A stretch of 60,018 nt of DNA from Micromonospora cabrerizensis (GTDB lineage Bacteria > Actinomycetota > Actinomycetes > Mycobacteriales > Micromonosporaceae): positions 1 through 60,018 of the forward strand of contig NZ_JAKKFI010000014.1 of assembly GCF_022230955.1 (NCBI RefSeq). The letters run 5' to 3'. The position numbers and the translations under genes were made by a program. Within the stretch, counting starts at the first letter, position 1, and every line of letters starts with the position of its first letter. Positions 8,382 to 16,959 of the stretch are shown here, piece after piece. The notes below the pieces were generated by a model. That model did not search any database, had not been told where the DNA came from, and was given only the letters and a program-made list of their open reading frames with translations.

Positions 8382-8438
8382 CCAGAGGCCGGCAGTTGGC
8401 CGTCGCAACCTCGCGGACGTTCGCGTTCAAGCGGGGTT

Positions 8439-8603
8439 TCACGGACGAGCATCGTCATCATCGCCGCCCCGACCGCGACCACGGCGACGCCCACGTACGT
8501 TGACGGCGGCGACCAGGGTGACGACCGCAGCGGTCAACTGCAGCACACCACCGAGCAGATCGACCAGGCTGGAGATGGCGGTAGCGTCGGGAACAAGGTC
8601 CAT
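8439..8603 (-). CDS. Small single-pass membrane protein, unknown
   Basis: A 54-residue frame starting MDLVPDATAISSL. It has one hydrophobic helix (LLGGVLQLTAAVVTLVAAV, about 17-36) followed by a strongly basic stretch and an acidic DDDD tail, a layout expected for a type II/III small membrane protein. ATG at 8603 has GGAGG six bases upstream, which is why this frame is accepted. It is convergent with the kinase gene. The function is unknown. Confidence 0.5.
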   Translation of the reverse strand: MDLVPDATAISSLVDLLGGVLQLTAAVVTLVAAVNVRGRRRGRGRGGDDDDARP

Positions 8604-8831
8604 CGCGGCCTCCGGGTTCGTGCCCACCGTCCGCTTCCTGCGGAAGGCCCTCCCCCGGGCCCAGCGGTAACCGCTTGGACGCCGCTGTCATTGTGGCACC
8701 ACCCCGCACCGCAGAGGAAGGTGTGAATTCCGGGTGGCGCCCGACGCACGGGCCGAGGCCCATCGGCGAGGTACGCCGGTGTGGACAGGCCGCGCGGAGC
8801 CACCTCAGCACCCTCAGGGGTGGGGAACGAG

Positions 8832-8866
8832 CAGGGGTGTGTCACTTCCATCGCGACACACCCCTG
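8832..8866 (-). terminator. Hairpin terminator of the CBM2 protein gene
   Basis: A 12-bp perfect stem (CAGGGGTGTGTC pairing with GACACACCCCTG) with an 11-base loop, 38 bases downstream of the leftward gene ending at 8904. Confidence 0.75.
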
Positions 8867-8903
8867 ATCATCTCCCGGGACACGACGGTTCACCGCTGAC
8901 GGT

Positions 8904-10097
8904 TCAGCAGCCGATGCGACTGGACCCGACCGCGACGTCGTCGTACCAGAGGGTGTCGGCCCCACCGCCGTAGCTCTCCCAGCCCAGCCTCAGGTCGGTG
9001 AGTTGCGGTCGCCAGGTGCGGTTGTACCACTGACCGTCGATGTCGTGAGTCGGGACGCCGTCCGCGGTCAGCCCGGTGACGGCGGCGCCGTCGAGCCAGG
9101 TACGAAGCTGACCGGCCGAGCCATCCACCATGAACTCCACGCAGGCCCACCGGTTGACCGGTAGCGGCAGGCTCTGCGCCACCCCGGCCGGGCTCTGCTC
9201 CGGCAGGGTCGCGTCGTCGGAGGCGCGGTTCCACTGCAAGGCCCCGCTCTGGCCACCCAACCGCAGGTCCTTGTTGCCGTCGGCGGCATCGGCCATCGTC
9301 ACCATGGTGGTGTGATCGGTGGGCTGGGCGGTGGTGTGCCGCACCCAGATCCGGCCGTACCGGACACCGCCCATGCCGCCGAGGTTCTTCGTCGACCTGA
9401 TGAAGACGTGGTTGCAGTACCCGGCTGCGCCGTTGATCCGGACCGCCCGGCTGCCGCTGTGCGTGGTGCTCGTGTCGATGGTGGCCGTGCCGGCACCGGA
9501 ACAGTCCGGGCTCACCACCGTCCAGTCACCCGACGGCGTCGAGCCGGTCTGGTTCTCGAAGCCGTCGCAGAGCACCGCCCCGGCGCACCCGACCGGCGGC
9601 TCGGTGGTCGGCGGAGGCGTCGTGGGCGGGGGCGTTGTCGGCGGAGGCGTCGTGGGCGGGGGCGTCGTCGGCGGGGCACCGTTACACGGCACACCGTTCA
9701 GGCTGAACCCGGTCGGCGCGCCGCCGCTGGAGCCGAACGTGCCCTGTACGCCGAACTCGGTCGCGCCACCGGCCGGGATGCTGCCGTTGTACGACGCGTT
9801 GCGGGCGGTCACCGTCGATCCGGCCTGGCTGACAGTGGCGTTCCAGCCGTTCGTGACGCGCTCGTCCCCGGCGTACGTCCAGGTGACGGTCCAACTGGAC
9901 ACGGCGGTGTCGCCCGGGGCGACCTTGATGTTGGCGGTGAATCCGCCGGACCACTGGTTGGGGGTGTAGTCGACCCGGCAACCCGGGGCGGCCGAGGCCG
10001 GTCCGGTGAGCAGGGCCGTTCCGGTCGCGGTCACGGCGGCGGCCAGCACGGCGACGACCACCAGGGTCGGAGCGGGGCGGGCGCGGAAAATCGTCAT
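8904..10097 (-). CDS. Secreted CBM2 protein with Pro/Thr linker and lectin/glucanase-like C-terminal domain
   Basis: A 397-residue exported protein. After the signal peptide (cleavage near ASAAP, about residue 37) comes a family 2 cellulose/xylan-binding module (about 38-140) bounded by its typical Cys pair (GCRVDYTPNQWSGGF ... NGVPCNG) with aromatic binding residues. A PPTT-repeat linker follows. Residues about 170-397 begin CAGAVLCDGFENQ and contain a jelly-roll-like sequence with a carbohydrate-contact look (WACVEFMVDG, LRLGWESYGGGADTLWYDDV). This resembles concanavalin/LamG-like domains of actinomycete secreted proteins, without recognisable catalytic residues. It may be an accessory binding protein or a lyase. 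ATG at 10097 has AAGGA upstream. A promoter is visible about 200 bases before it. Confidence 0.85.
   Translation of the reverse strand: MTIFRARPAPTLVVVAVLAAAVTATGTALLTGPASAAPGCRVDYTPNQWSGGFTANIKVAPGDTAVSSWTVTWTYAGDERVTNGWNATVSQAGSTVTARNASYNGSIPAGGATEFGVQGTFGSSGGAPTGFSLNGVPCNGAPPTTPPPTTPPPTTPPPTTPPPTTEPPVGCAGAVLCDGFENQTGSTPSGDWTVVSPDCSGAGTATIDTSTTHSGSRAVRINGAAGYCNHVFIRSTKNLGGMGGVRYGRIWVRHTTAQPTDHTTMVTMADAADGNKDLRLGGQSGALQWNRASDDATLPEQSPAGVAQSLPLPVNRWACVEFMVDGSAGQLRTWLDGAAVTGLTADGVPTHDIDGQWYNRTWRPQLTDLRLGWESYGGGADTLWYDDVAVGSSRIGC
9610..9676. repeat. 15-bp tandem repeat encoding the Pro-Thr linker
   Basis: About four and a half copies of a 15-base unit (GGCGGAGGCGTCGTG / GGCGGGGGCGTTGTC alternating), giving a 30-base higher-order period. 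On the coding strand it encodes the PPTTP linker between the CBM2 and the C-terminal domain, and would be prone to length change by slippage. Confidence 0.85.
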
Positions 10098-10300
10098 GAG
10101 AGGTCCTTCTGCCATCGAGCTGGGCGGAGGCGACGTGGCGGCGCGCGTCCGGAACTGACGCGGCGCGACAACGCGCCCTGGGTGCGGCGCGGCGGTGCGC
10201 CACAGCGGCTGGTCGGCGCGTACGACCGAAGTGCCCGGCTCGGGGTGGACCTGCCAGTCGCCGACGGCCCGGTCTTTCGGCCACGGCGGTGCCCAGCGTC

Positions 10301-10329
10301 AATCTATTCACGCTGTTCGATTTAATCAA
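10301..10329 (-). promoter_or_regulatory. Sigma70-type promoter of the CBM2 protein gene
   Basis: On the minus strand TTGATT (10329-10324), a 17-base spacer and TAGATT (10306-10301) make a good promoter. It gives a leader of about 195 bases before the ATG at 10097. That leader holds no recognised riboswitch or operator. The region 10098-10512 otherwise contains only the divergent control region. Confidence 0.6.
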
Positions 10330-10458
10330 GCGTCGCGCTGCGGCGTCGATCAGCGCGGCGACCGACCCGCCGACCTCGGCGCCGGCAGCGGGGTCGACGC
10401 CGGCCGACCGGAGGCTGCCGCCACTCATCGGCGGGCCTCCGCCGAGGCGGGCAGCCGC

Positions 10459-10495
10459 TAAACTCCCGCCCAACAAATCAATTGTTGATGATCAA
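10459..10495 (+). promoter_or_regulatory. AT-rich control region of the repeat-protein gene
   Basis: This stretch has a -10-like TAAACT (10459-10464), then two overlapping inverted repeats in an unusually AT-rich patch: CAACAA-N5-TTGTTG (10471-10487) and TTGAT-G-ATCAA (10485-10495). The position just upstream of the start suggests a repressor site. The regulator is unknown. Confidence 0.4.
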
Positions 10496-10512
10496 TATGA
10501 CGGGGGTCAGTC

Positions 10513-12843
10513 TTGCCTGGTAGACAAAGCCGCACACGGTGGATGGCGGGAATGGTGACCGTGGCTGTCGCGGCCAGCACGCTGGCCGGAGCCTCGGCGT
10601 ACGCGGTCGGTGGCGGCACCACGACCGGGGCCGGCAGTTACGGGTTCGTGACGAAGGTCGACTTCGGCGGCGTACAGAGTTGCAGCGGTGCACTGATCGA
10701 TCTCGACTGGGTGGTCACCGCGAAGGACTGTTTCGCCGAGGGCGGGCAGGCCGTCACGGCTGGAGCACCCTCCCGGCCGACCACGGTGACCGTCGGCCGT
10801 ACCGACCTGAGCACGACCGCTGGGCACGTGGTCGCGGCGACCCGCGTGGAACCCCATCCGGATCGCAATCTGGTGCTGGTCGAGTTGGCTGCCCCGGTCA
10901 CCGATGTCGCCATACCGAGGTTGGGCGCCGCCCCGACTGTCGGCGAGATCCTCCGGGTAGGCGGATTCGGGCGAACCACTACCGAGTGGGTGCCGAACCA
11001 GCTCAGCACCGCCACCTTCATCGTCGACGCGGTCGATGCCACCACCCTCACCATCGTCGGCACCTCGACCGAGGCGACCATCTGCAAGGGAGACGCCGGC
11101 GGGCCCGCTTTCCGGGACGTCAACGGTCAGGTCGAGCTGGTCGCGATCAACCGCACCTCGTGGCAGCACGGATGCCTCGCCGAGACCGAGACCCGCACCG
11201 GGGCGACCGAAACCCGACTGGACGATCTGGCCGGCTGGGTGGCGCAGGTCCGCGCCGAGCAGCCGTACGATCTGTTGTCCCCGGTGGTGGGTGAGTTCAA
11301 CCGGGACGCCTACGAGGACCTGATCGGGGCCGACCCGGCGACCGGCAAGCTCTGGTTGTACCCCGGTACGGCCACCCCCGGCGCCTGGGACGCGCGGGTT
11401 CTGGTCGACACCGGGGCCACCGACTGGAACCGGATGACGAACCTGGTGACCGGCCGGTTCAACCGGGACAGCTACGACGACCTGATCGCCGTGGAGAGCA
11501 GCACCGGCCTGCAGTTCCTCTACCCGGGGACGGCCACCGGGACCGCCTGGGGTGCCCGGGTCCAGATCGGCGGCAACTGGCAGACGATGAAGAACCTGGT
11601 CAGCGGCCGGTTCAACCGGGACGCGTACGACGATGTGATGGCAGTGGAGATTTCGAGCGGCAGGTTGTGGCTCTACCCGGGGACGGCCGCAGGTGGCGGC
11701 CTGGGTGCCCGGGTCGAGGCCGGCCGCAGCGGTTGGAACGCGATGAGCAAGCTCGCCAGCGGCCAACTCACCCGAGGCGACACCTACGACGACCTGCTCG
11801 CACTGGAAACCGCTACCGGCAAGCTCTGGCTCTACCCCGGGACGGCCGCCGGCACCACCCTGGGCACCCCGGTCGAGGCCGGCCGCAGCGGCTGGAACGC
11901 GATGAGTGGGATCGCGGTGGGCCGGTTCAACGCGGACGCCTACGACGACCTGATCGCGGTCGAGGCGGCGAACGGCCAGTCGTGGCTCTATCCAGGGATC
12001 ACCGCAGGAGTGACCTGGGGAACGCCGGTGCCGCCCGCCGGCCGCCAGCCGACTCCCCAGCCCCACGGACTGAGCCAACTCGTCGTCGGTGAGTTCAACC
12101 GGGACGCCTATCAGGACCTGATCGGGGTGGAGACGCTCACCGGTCGACAGTTCCTGTACCCGGGAACCGCCACCGGTCTCACCTGGGGCACCCGAATTCT
12201 GATCGACAGCAACTGGCAGAGCCTGACGAAGGTGGTCAGCGGCCGGTTCAACCGGGACAACCACGACGACCTGCTGGCCGTGGACGTAGCGAGCGGGAAG
12301 CTCTGGCTCTATCCCGGCACTGCGGCCGGCGGCAAACTGGGTGCCCGGGTCGAGGCCGGTCGCAGCGGCTGGAACGCGATGAGCAAACTCGTCAGCGGTC
12401 AGTTCAACCGGGACGCCTTCGACGACGTACTCGCGGTCGAGCAGGCCAACGGCAAGCTGTGGCTCTATCCGGGCACGGCCGCCGGCACCACCTGGGACGC
12501 CCCGGTCGAGGCCGGCACCAGCGGCTGGACCGCCATGGACGAACTGCTGGTCGGGCGGTTCAACCCGGACGACCACGACGACCTGCTCGCTGTCGAACAG
12601 GCCAACGGCAAGCTCTGGCTCTACCCCGGAACAACCGCCGGCACCACCTGGGGCGCCCGCGTCGAGATCGCCGGAGACACCTGGGGCACCCGGAGTCAGC
12701 TAGTCACCGGCCCCTTCACCCGCGACGACCACGACGACCTGCTCCTGGTGGACGACACCACCGGCAAACTGCTGCTCTTCCCCGGTCACGCGGCACGTGC
12801 CACCACCTGGGCACCGCCCATCGAGGTCGGCCCCGGCAGGTGA
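10513..12843 (+). CDS. Secreted trypsin-like pseudo-protease fused to ten FG-GAP-like repeats
   Basis: A 776-residue secreted protein. Residues 1-31 are a signal peptide (cleavage after AYA), and 38-248 a chymotrypsin fold with paired Cys and the usual strands (CSGALIDLDWVVTA). All three catalytic positions are changed: TAKDCF has Asp72 where TAAHC has His, DRNLVLVEL has Asn119 at the Asp position, and CKGDAGGPAF has Ala195 instead of Ser. It is therefore probably not a protease. Residues about 255-774 hold ten ~50-residue repeats of the type VGRFNRD-YDDLIAVE--NGKLWLYPGTAAG, like FG-GAP/VCBS beta-propeller blades with calcium-type D-x-D-D loops. The start is TTG at 10513, placed by GGGGG upstream and by the signal peptide. 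A binding or adhesion role is inferred. Confidence 0.85.
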   Translation: MPGRQSRTRWMAGMVTVAVAASTLAGASAYAVGGGTTTGAGSYGFVTKVDFGGVQSCSGALIDLDWVVTAKDCFAEGGQAVTAGAPSRPTTVTVGRTDLSTTAGHVVAATRVEPHPDRNLVLVELAAPVTDVAIPRLGAAPTVGEILRVGGFGRTTTEWVPNQLSTATFIVDAVDATTLTIVGTSTEATICKGDAGGPAFRDVNGQVELVAINRTSWQHGCLAETETRTGATETRLDDLAGWVAQVRAEQPYDLLSPVVGEFNRDAYEDLIGADPATGKLWLYPGTATPGAWDARVLVDTGATDWNRMTNLVTGRFNRDSYDDLIAVESSTGLQFLYPGTATGTAWGARVQIGGNWQTMKNLVSGRFNRDAYDDVMAVEISSGRLWLYPGTAAGGGLGARVEAGRSGWNAMSKLASGQLTRGDTYDDLLALETATGKLWLYPGTAAGTTLGTPVEAGRSGWNAMSGIAVGRFNADAYDDLIAVEAANGQSWLYPGITAGVTWGTPVPPAGRQPTPQPHGLSQLVVGEFNRDAYQDLIGVETLTGRQFLYPGTATGLTWGTRILIDSNWQSLTKVVSGRFNRDNHDDLLAVDVASGKLWLYPGTAAGGKLGARVEAGRSGWNAMSKLVSGQFNRDAFDDVLAVEQANGKLWLYPGTAAGTTWDAPVEAGTSGWTAMDELLVGRFNPDDHDDLLAVEQANGKLWLYPGTTAGTTWGARVEIAGDTWGTRSQLVTGPFTRDDHDDLLLVDDTTGKLLLFPGHAARATTWAPPIEVGPGR
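11274..12830 (+). repeat. Ten coding repeats with a duplicated four-repeat block
   Basis: Ten units of about 155 bases, each ending in a W/F-LYPGT motif. Units 2-5 (QFLYPGTATG..., LGARVEAGRSGWNAMSK...) correspond in order to units 6-9, so a block of four units was duplicated after the original expansion. The codons have already drifted, so this is not a very recent event. Confidence 0.7.
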
Positions 12844-12853
12844 CCGGCGGAAG

Positions 12854-12890
12854 GCCGTGGCAGCGGAGGTGACTGCCTCCGTGCCACGGC
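12854..12890 (+). terminator. Hairpin terminator after the repeat-protein gene
   Basis: GCCGTGGCA-(G)-CGGAGG pairs with CCTCCG-TGCCACGGC: 15 bp with one bulged base and a 6-base loop, followed by TTTC. It starts 11 bases after the stop codon. Confidence 0.8.
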
Positions 12891-13014
12891 TTTCTGGCCA
12901 GCCGTGGCCTGTCGGTGATGGCCGGCGGTTCGCCGGGCCCGGGCCCGGCAGCGTAGATCGTGAGCGGGAGACCTGGTGCCCCAGGACCGGGAGCACAACC
13001 CGGCCACCAGTCGT

Positions 13015-13058
13015 CGTTGCCCCGTCAGCGCGGTTCGATCCGCACCGACGGGGCAACG
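13015..13058 (-). terminator. Hairpin terminator of the M14 carboxypeptidase gene
   Basis: A 12-bp perfect stem (CGTTGCCCCGTC pairing with GACGGGGCAACG). Its 20-base loop can form an inner GCGG/CCGC helix. It lies 15 bases beyond the leftward stop at 13073. Confidence 0.7.
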
Positions 13059-13072
13059 ATCGTGAAAGGGCG

Positions 13073-15553
13073 CTATCTCCTGGCGATGGTGATCGTCGCC
13101 GTACGGTAGTTGTTGCGCTTGTCCTTCTTCGTCGGGTCGTAGTTCTTCTCGATGTTGCCGGCACTGTCGACCGAGAACCAGCGGAACGTCGTCGTCTCGG
13201 TCACGTGGAACACCTGCCCCGGCTCGCGGAACTCGGTGGCCGCGTAGCGGGGGGACCCGAGCGTGGGCCGGCTGCCGTCGGTCGTGTAGTAGATGGTGGC
13301 CGGCTCACTGGTCTCGAAGCGCACGTCGACGGGCGCGGAGTAGCGCCCCGCGCCGGGGACCAGCCGGGACGTCGGGTTCTTGTTGTCCCGGCCCCAGTCC
13401 GCCGCGACCCGGAACATCTCCATGATCCCGTTGGCGTACTCCATCGTCTCGGCGTGGCCACTGACCAGCTCCGGGTTCCCCGCCCACTCCGGTTGGAACG
13501 AGCCGCCCTGCCAGTCGCCGGTGGCCGGGTTGTAGACCGAGCCGCCGACCTCCCAGCCGAACGCGTAGATCCCGTAGGTGTGGTACAGGTCCTCGCGCAC
13601 GTTGCCCGCGGAGGAGTAGAGGACGTCCGACGAGCCGCCGACGTTCTCCGGTGTGACGACGGTTTCCCGGTGCGCCTTGACCTGCGACAGGATCCGGGCG
13701 GCGGACTGCCAGTAGAACGCCTCGTCACCCAGCGGCGGGCGCGGCGTGGTGATCCGCCCGTCCGCGATGTAGGCACCGGGCTGCCAGAACAGCTGGCCGC
13801 CGTTGGAGTGCACCGACATCATGAACTTGATGTTCGAGTACTTCTCGACCAGCCAGATGATGTTCTTCGACTCGGGCTCGGACAGCTCCTCCGGCCCCTG
13901 GTAGGTGCCACTGACGCAGTTCGTCGACCCTCCCGCGTAGCCGTCGTGACCCGACCCGACCCGGTAGTTGCGGTTCAGGTCGACGCCCCAGGAGTTCCGC
14001 TGCGCCGGATCGGCGCTCGCGTCCGGGCAGTGGTTCGTCATGTTCTTACGCTGCGAGGCGAAGTTGTAGAAGCTGTAGTTCGCCCCGTCGGGGTTGTTGG
14101 ACAGGATGAAGAAGACGTCGGTGTTCTCGACGATCTTCTTCGTCTCCCGGTCGGTCCGGTAGTTGTGCACCAGGCGCTCGGCCGACTCCAGGCTGGTCGT
14201 CGCCGGCACCCACTCGCGGGCGTGGTCCTGCGCCTGGATCAGGACGCCAGGCTTCTTGCCGTCACGGTGCTTGCCGATCCGCAGGACCGGGATCGTCGCG
14301 GGGCCTCGCGGCACCTCGCCCTCCGGTGCTCCGACGCGCTTCTGGTCGAGGGCGTCGGTCAGCGCGACCGGCCCGGTCGTCGGCACGACGATGCCGGTGC
14401 CCTCGTTGGTGCGGTACGGGTGCGCCCGGTCGATGAGGCCCGCAGATCGGGTCCGCAGTGCCTCCGCCACCTGGGTGGCCGTACTCGCCGGACCGCCCGA
14501 GGCGTCCGTGGCGAGCAGGACGCGAACCGCCTTGCCGGTGATCTCCACCGCGAGCGGGAGGTTCGCGTCGGGCCGGCCGACGAACTCCACCGTGATGTCG
14601 TTGCCGCCCTCGTGGCCCCACGCCGCGGAGGTGACGACGACCGCCGCCTGCCCGGTGCCGCCGAGCTGAGCCTGCGCCTTGCGCTGGTACCCGTTGGTCT
14701 GGTTCGGCAGGTAGACGATCTCGGCGATGTCCGGGTACTGGCGGGCGATCTCCTTGGCGCGACTGTAGAGCTGCTGCGGGTGCTTGTAGCCGTCCACGAA
14801 GTCCGACTTGTAGGACGGGTTCGCCGTCAGCGGCGGCGGGGCGTTCTCCAACCAGTTCGACACGACACCGGTGGCGACCCCACCGGTCGAACTCGTCACC
14901 TGGATCTTGGACGGTCGGGCGTCGAGCTTGAACAGGTTCCGGTGGAACATGTACTGCCCGGAGTCGACGAACCGGCTCATCGTCCGGGCGAAGCCGAACG
15001 GTGTGCCCTTGCCCGAGTCGTTCTCCAGCTGCATCCCGACGACCGGGTCCGCCTGCTGGCCCTCGGTGGTCCGCGCCTCGACGTACAGGAAGCCCTGGCC
15101 CTTGGTGGTGAACCAGTCGGCGCGGGCGATGCGTACCGTCGCCTGGTGGTTCGACGGCTGGGCCGCCCGCGCGCTCGCGGCGTCGATGCCGATGCCGCCG
15201 TCGGCCTGGTCGCTCCAGGCGAAGCCCTCGTCGTGGGCGAGCACCTGGACACCCATCGCCGTGAGTTCGGCGACCTGCTGGGCGGTCACCACCGCCTCAC
15301 CCTCGATGCCGGTCGGCACGCGTCGGAGGCCGTGCTCAAGGTCGAAGCCGGCGTCGGACACCTTGTCCAGCATGTCGGCGCCGGTCAGCCTGATCTGTAC
15401 GAGGCGTACCGACTGGCGATCCTCAGGTTGGGATCGGCCGGCGGTGGCTGACGACCCCGTGGGATCGGCGCCCGCGGGCCCGGTCGCCACGAGGATGCTG
15501 CCCACCAGGGCGGGCAGCGCGAGAAGCGCGATGCGCCGTTGTATGCGCCGCAT
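13073..15553 (-). CDS. Secreted M14 zinc carboxypeptidase with inserted domain and CHB_HEX_C-type end
   Basis: An 826-residue secreted metallopeptidase. The signal peptide ends near residue 29 (AGADP). The catalytic domain has His444 and Glu447 in QDHAREW (the H-x-x-E zinc motif), Arg/Asn in GVDLNRNYR (about 524-531), the third zinc ligand His582 in SVHSNGG, and catalytic Glu668 in FGWEVGG. Residues about 300-405 (GGNDITVEFVGRP ... VPTTGPVALTDALD) look like a separate beta-rich domain inserted between the first strands of the peptidase fold. The C terminus (about 720-826) has TIYYTTDGSRPTLGSPRY, typical of the chitobiase/hexosaminidase C-terminal fold. ATG at 15553 has AGAAGGAGG upstream. It likely trims C-terminal residues from extracellular peptides. 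Confidence 0.92.
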   Translation of the reverse strand: MRRIQRRIALLALPALVGSILVATGPAGADPTGSSATAGRSQPEDRQSVRLVQIRLTGADMLDKVSDAGFDLEHGLRRVPTGIEGEAVVTAQQVAELTAMGVQVLAHDEGFAWSDQADGGIGIDAASARAAQPSNHQATVRIARADWFTTKGQGFLYVEARTTEGQQADPVVGMQLENDSGKGTPFGFARTMSRFVDSGQYMFHRNLFKLDARPSKIQVTSSTGGVATGVVSNWLENAPPPLTANPSYKSDFVDGYKHPQQLYSRAKEIARQYPDIAEIVYLPNQTNGYQRKAQAQLGGTGQAAVVVTSAAWGHEGGNDITVEFVGRPDANLPLAVEITGKAVRVLLATDASGGPASTATQVAEALRTRSAGLIDRAHPYRTNEGTGIVVPTTGPVALTDALDQKRVGAPEGEVPRGPATIPVLRIGKHRDGKKPGVLIQAQDHAREWVPATTSLESAERLVHNYRTDRETKKIVENTDVFFILSNNPDGANYSFYNFASQRKNMTNHCPDASADPAQRNSWGVDLNRNYRVGSGHDGYAGGSTNCVSGTYQGPEELSEPESKNIIWLVEKYSNIKFMMSVHSNGGQLFWQPGAYIADGRITTPRPPLGDEAFYWQSAARILSQVKAHRETVVTPENVGGSSDVLYSSAGNVREDLYHTYGIYAFGWEVGGSVYNPATGDWQGGSFQPEWAGNPELVSGHAETMEYANGIMEMFRVAADWGRDNKNPTSRLVPGAGRYSAPVDVRFETSEPATIYYTTDGSRPTLGSPRYAATEFREPGQVFHVTETTTFRWFSVDSAGNIEKNYDPTKKDKRNNYRTATITIARR

Positions 15554-15800
15554 TCCCCCTCCTTCTGCTTAAGACAGGCGTACTGGGTCCGGTGAGCGTA
15601 TGTGCGTTTGGAGCCGGGGCGGATCGCGTCGATCGAATTTGAGCAATCCTTGAGGCGATCAGCACCGCAGAGGTTGATGTCCACTGTGGATGTTGACCGT
15701 GGCGGACACCCGACACCCGAGCAAGGGGTAGCCGACTGTGACCAACGCGTCACGAAGCGCACACTCCTCCCCGACATGTTCCCGTCGACTGGAGGAACAC

Positions 15801-16886
15801 ATGCGTCTCCGATCGTTCGTCACCGCAGCGCTGGCCGCCGTCCTGGCCGCCAGCGCGCTCGCGCCAGTGACCCCGGCAGCGGCGGCCACCGCCGACCGCT
15901 GGGGGTTCGCGTACGTCAAGGACCCCACCGTGCCGGTCTGGACCGTGCTGGACACCAGCCGGCAGTGGGGTAGCTGGAAGACGGCGTTCCCCGCCGCCTG
16001 GGCCGACGGCGTGAAGCTCGCGCCCGGCCGGTTCCAGGTCCGCTTCCCGCAGGTGGGGGCCAGCTCGCGGGGCGTGCCGCACGTGACCCCGGTCAACCGG
16101 ACCGGGCACTACTGCGAGGTGGTTCGCTGGTTCCAGTCCGGCGCCGACGAGATCGTCGACGTGCAGTGTCACAAGCCTGGCGGCACGCGCGAGGACACCC
16201 CGTTCACCGTGCTCTGGACGACCAGCTCCGGCGTGCTGCCGGCCGGCACCGCCCACGCGTACGCGCAGTGGGCCAGCGGCGTGCTGGTGCAGTCGTACAA
16301 CTCCACGGGTGTGGTGAACACGGTCGGGCCGCTGGGCGTCGGGCAGTATCTGGTGCGGCTGCCCGGGGTGGGTCTGGCCGCGCTGCTGGCCGGCAACGTG
16401 CAGGTCACCGCCGTGCAACCCAACGCCGGCCCCCGCCGGTGCAAGGTCTACTCCTGGAACGCCGTCGGCACCGACGTGCAGGTGTACGTCTTCTGCTACA
16501 ACCAGGCCGGTGCGCTCACCAACACCGACTTCGCCCTGTCGTACCACCGCCGGCGGCCGGTGATCGGCTCCCTCGGCCCGCCGTCGTACTTCGGTTACCT
16601 GGGGACCGCCGTCGGCGGGCCGACCAACGACAACTCGGTGCTCGGTGTCGGTGCGAACACGGTGGCACCGCTGGCCCCCGCCGGCCGCTACCTGGCGACG
16701 TTCCCGCAGGTCGGCATCAAGGAGACGCACGCCCAGGTGGTGGCCCAGGGGTCGGGCAGCAACTACTGCCACCTCACCCAACCCTGGACGTACACCACCA
16801 ACGCCGACGTCGACGTGATCTGCTTCGACAACGCCGGGGCGGTCACCCCGCACCGGTTCCTGGCCACCTTCACCTCGCGGCTCTGA
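15801..16886 (+). CDS. Secreted protein with three Cys-paired repeats, unknown function
   Basis: A 361-residue exported protein. The signal peptide (MRLRSFVTAALAAVLAASAL) is cut after AAA near residue 30. The mature part consists of three ~105-residue repeats. Each has an aromatic start (RWGFAYVKDP; AHAYAQWASG; YFGYLGTAVGG), a middle G-x-F/Y-x-V/A-x-F/L-P-x-V-G and a Cys pair (HYCEVV...VDVQC; RRCKVY...VYVFC; NYCHLT...VDVIC). The repeats look like independent disulfide-stabilised beta-sandwiches. There are no catalytic motifs and no anchor, so the function is unknown; a binding role at the cell surface is a guess. ATG at 15801 has GGAGG seven bases upstream. Confidence 0.8.
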   Translation: MRLRSFVTAALAAVLAASALAPVTPAAAATADRWGFAYVKDPTVPVWTVLDTSRQWGSWKTAFPAAWADGVKLAPGRFQVRFPQVGASSRGVPHVTPVNRTGHYCEVVRWFQSGADEIVDVQCHKPGGTREDTPFTVLWTTSSGVLPAGTAHAYAQWASGVLVQSYNSTGVVNTVGPLGVGQYLVRLPGVGLAALLAGNVQVTAVQPNAGPRRCKVYSWNAVGTDVQVYVFCYNQAGALTNTDFALSYHRRRPVIGSLGPPSYFGYLGTAVGGPTNDNSVLGVGANTVAPLAPAGRYLATFPQVGIKETHAQVVAQGSGSNYCHLTQPWTYTTNADVDVICFDNAGAVTPHRFLATFTSRL

Positions 16887-16892
16887 CGCCGC

Positions 16893-16933
16893 CGGCACCG
16901 GCGGTGGCAGCCCTCAGGCCACCGCCGGTGCCG
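16893..16933. terminator. Bidirectional terminator between convergent genes
   Basis: A 16-bp perfect stem (CGGCACCGGCGGTGGC with its complement) and a 9-base loop, between the stop at 16886 and the leftward stop at 16960. Confidence 0.8.
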
Positions 16934-16959
16934 TCACCGTCACGCGCGGGTGCACGCGG

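Noticed and set aside
10507..12576. A 689-codon open frame on the minus strand opposite the repeat protein
   Set aside because: Its apparent repeats are only the complement of the real FG-GAP-like repeats; it has no start signal or signal peptide.
12797..15451. An 884-codon open frame on the plus strand opposite the M14 carboxypeptidase
   Set aside because: It is a GC-rich antisense shadow: low-complexity Val/Arg/Gly sequence, no domain, no ribosome binding site. The minus-strand gene has full catalytic motifs.
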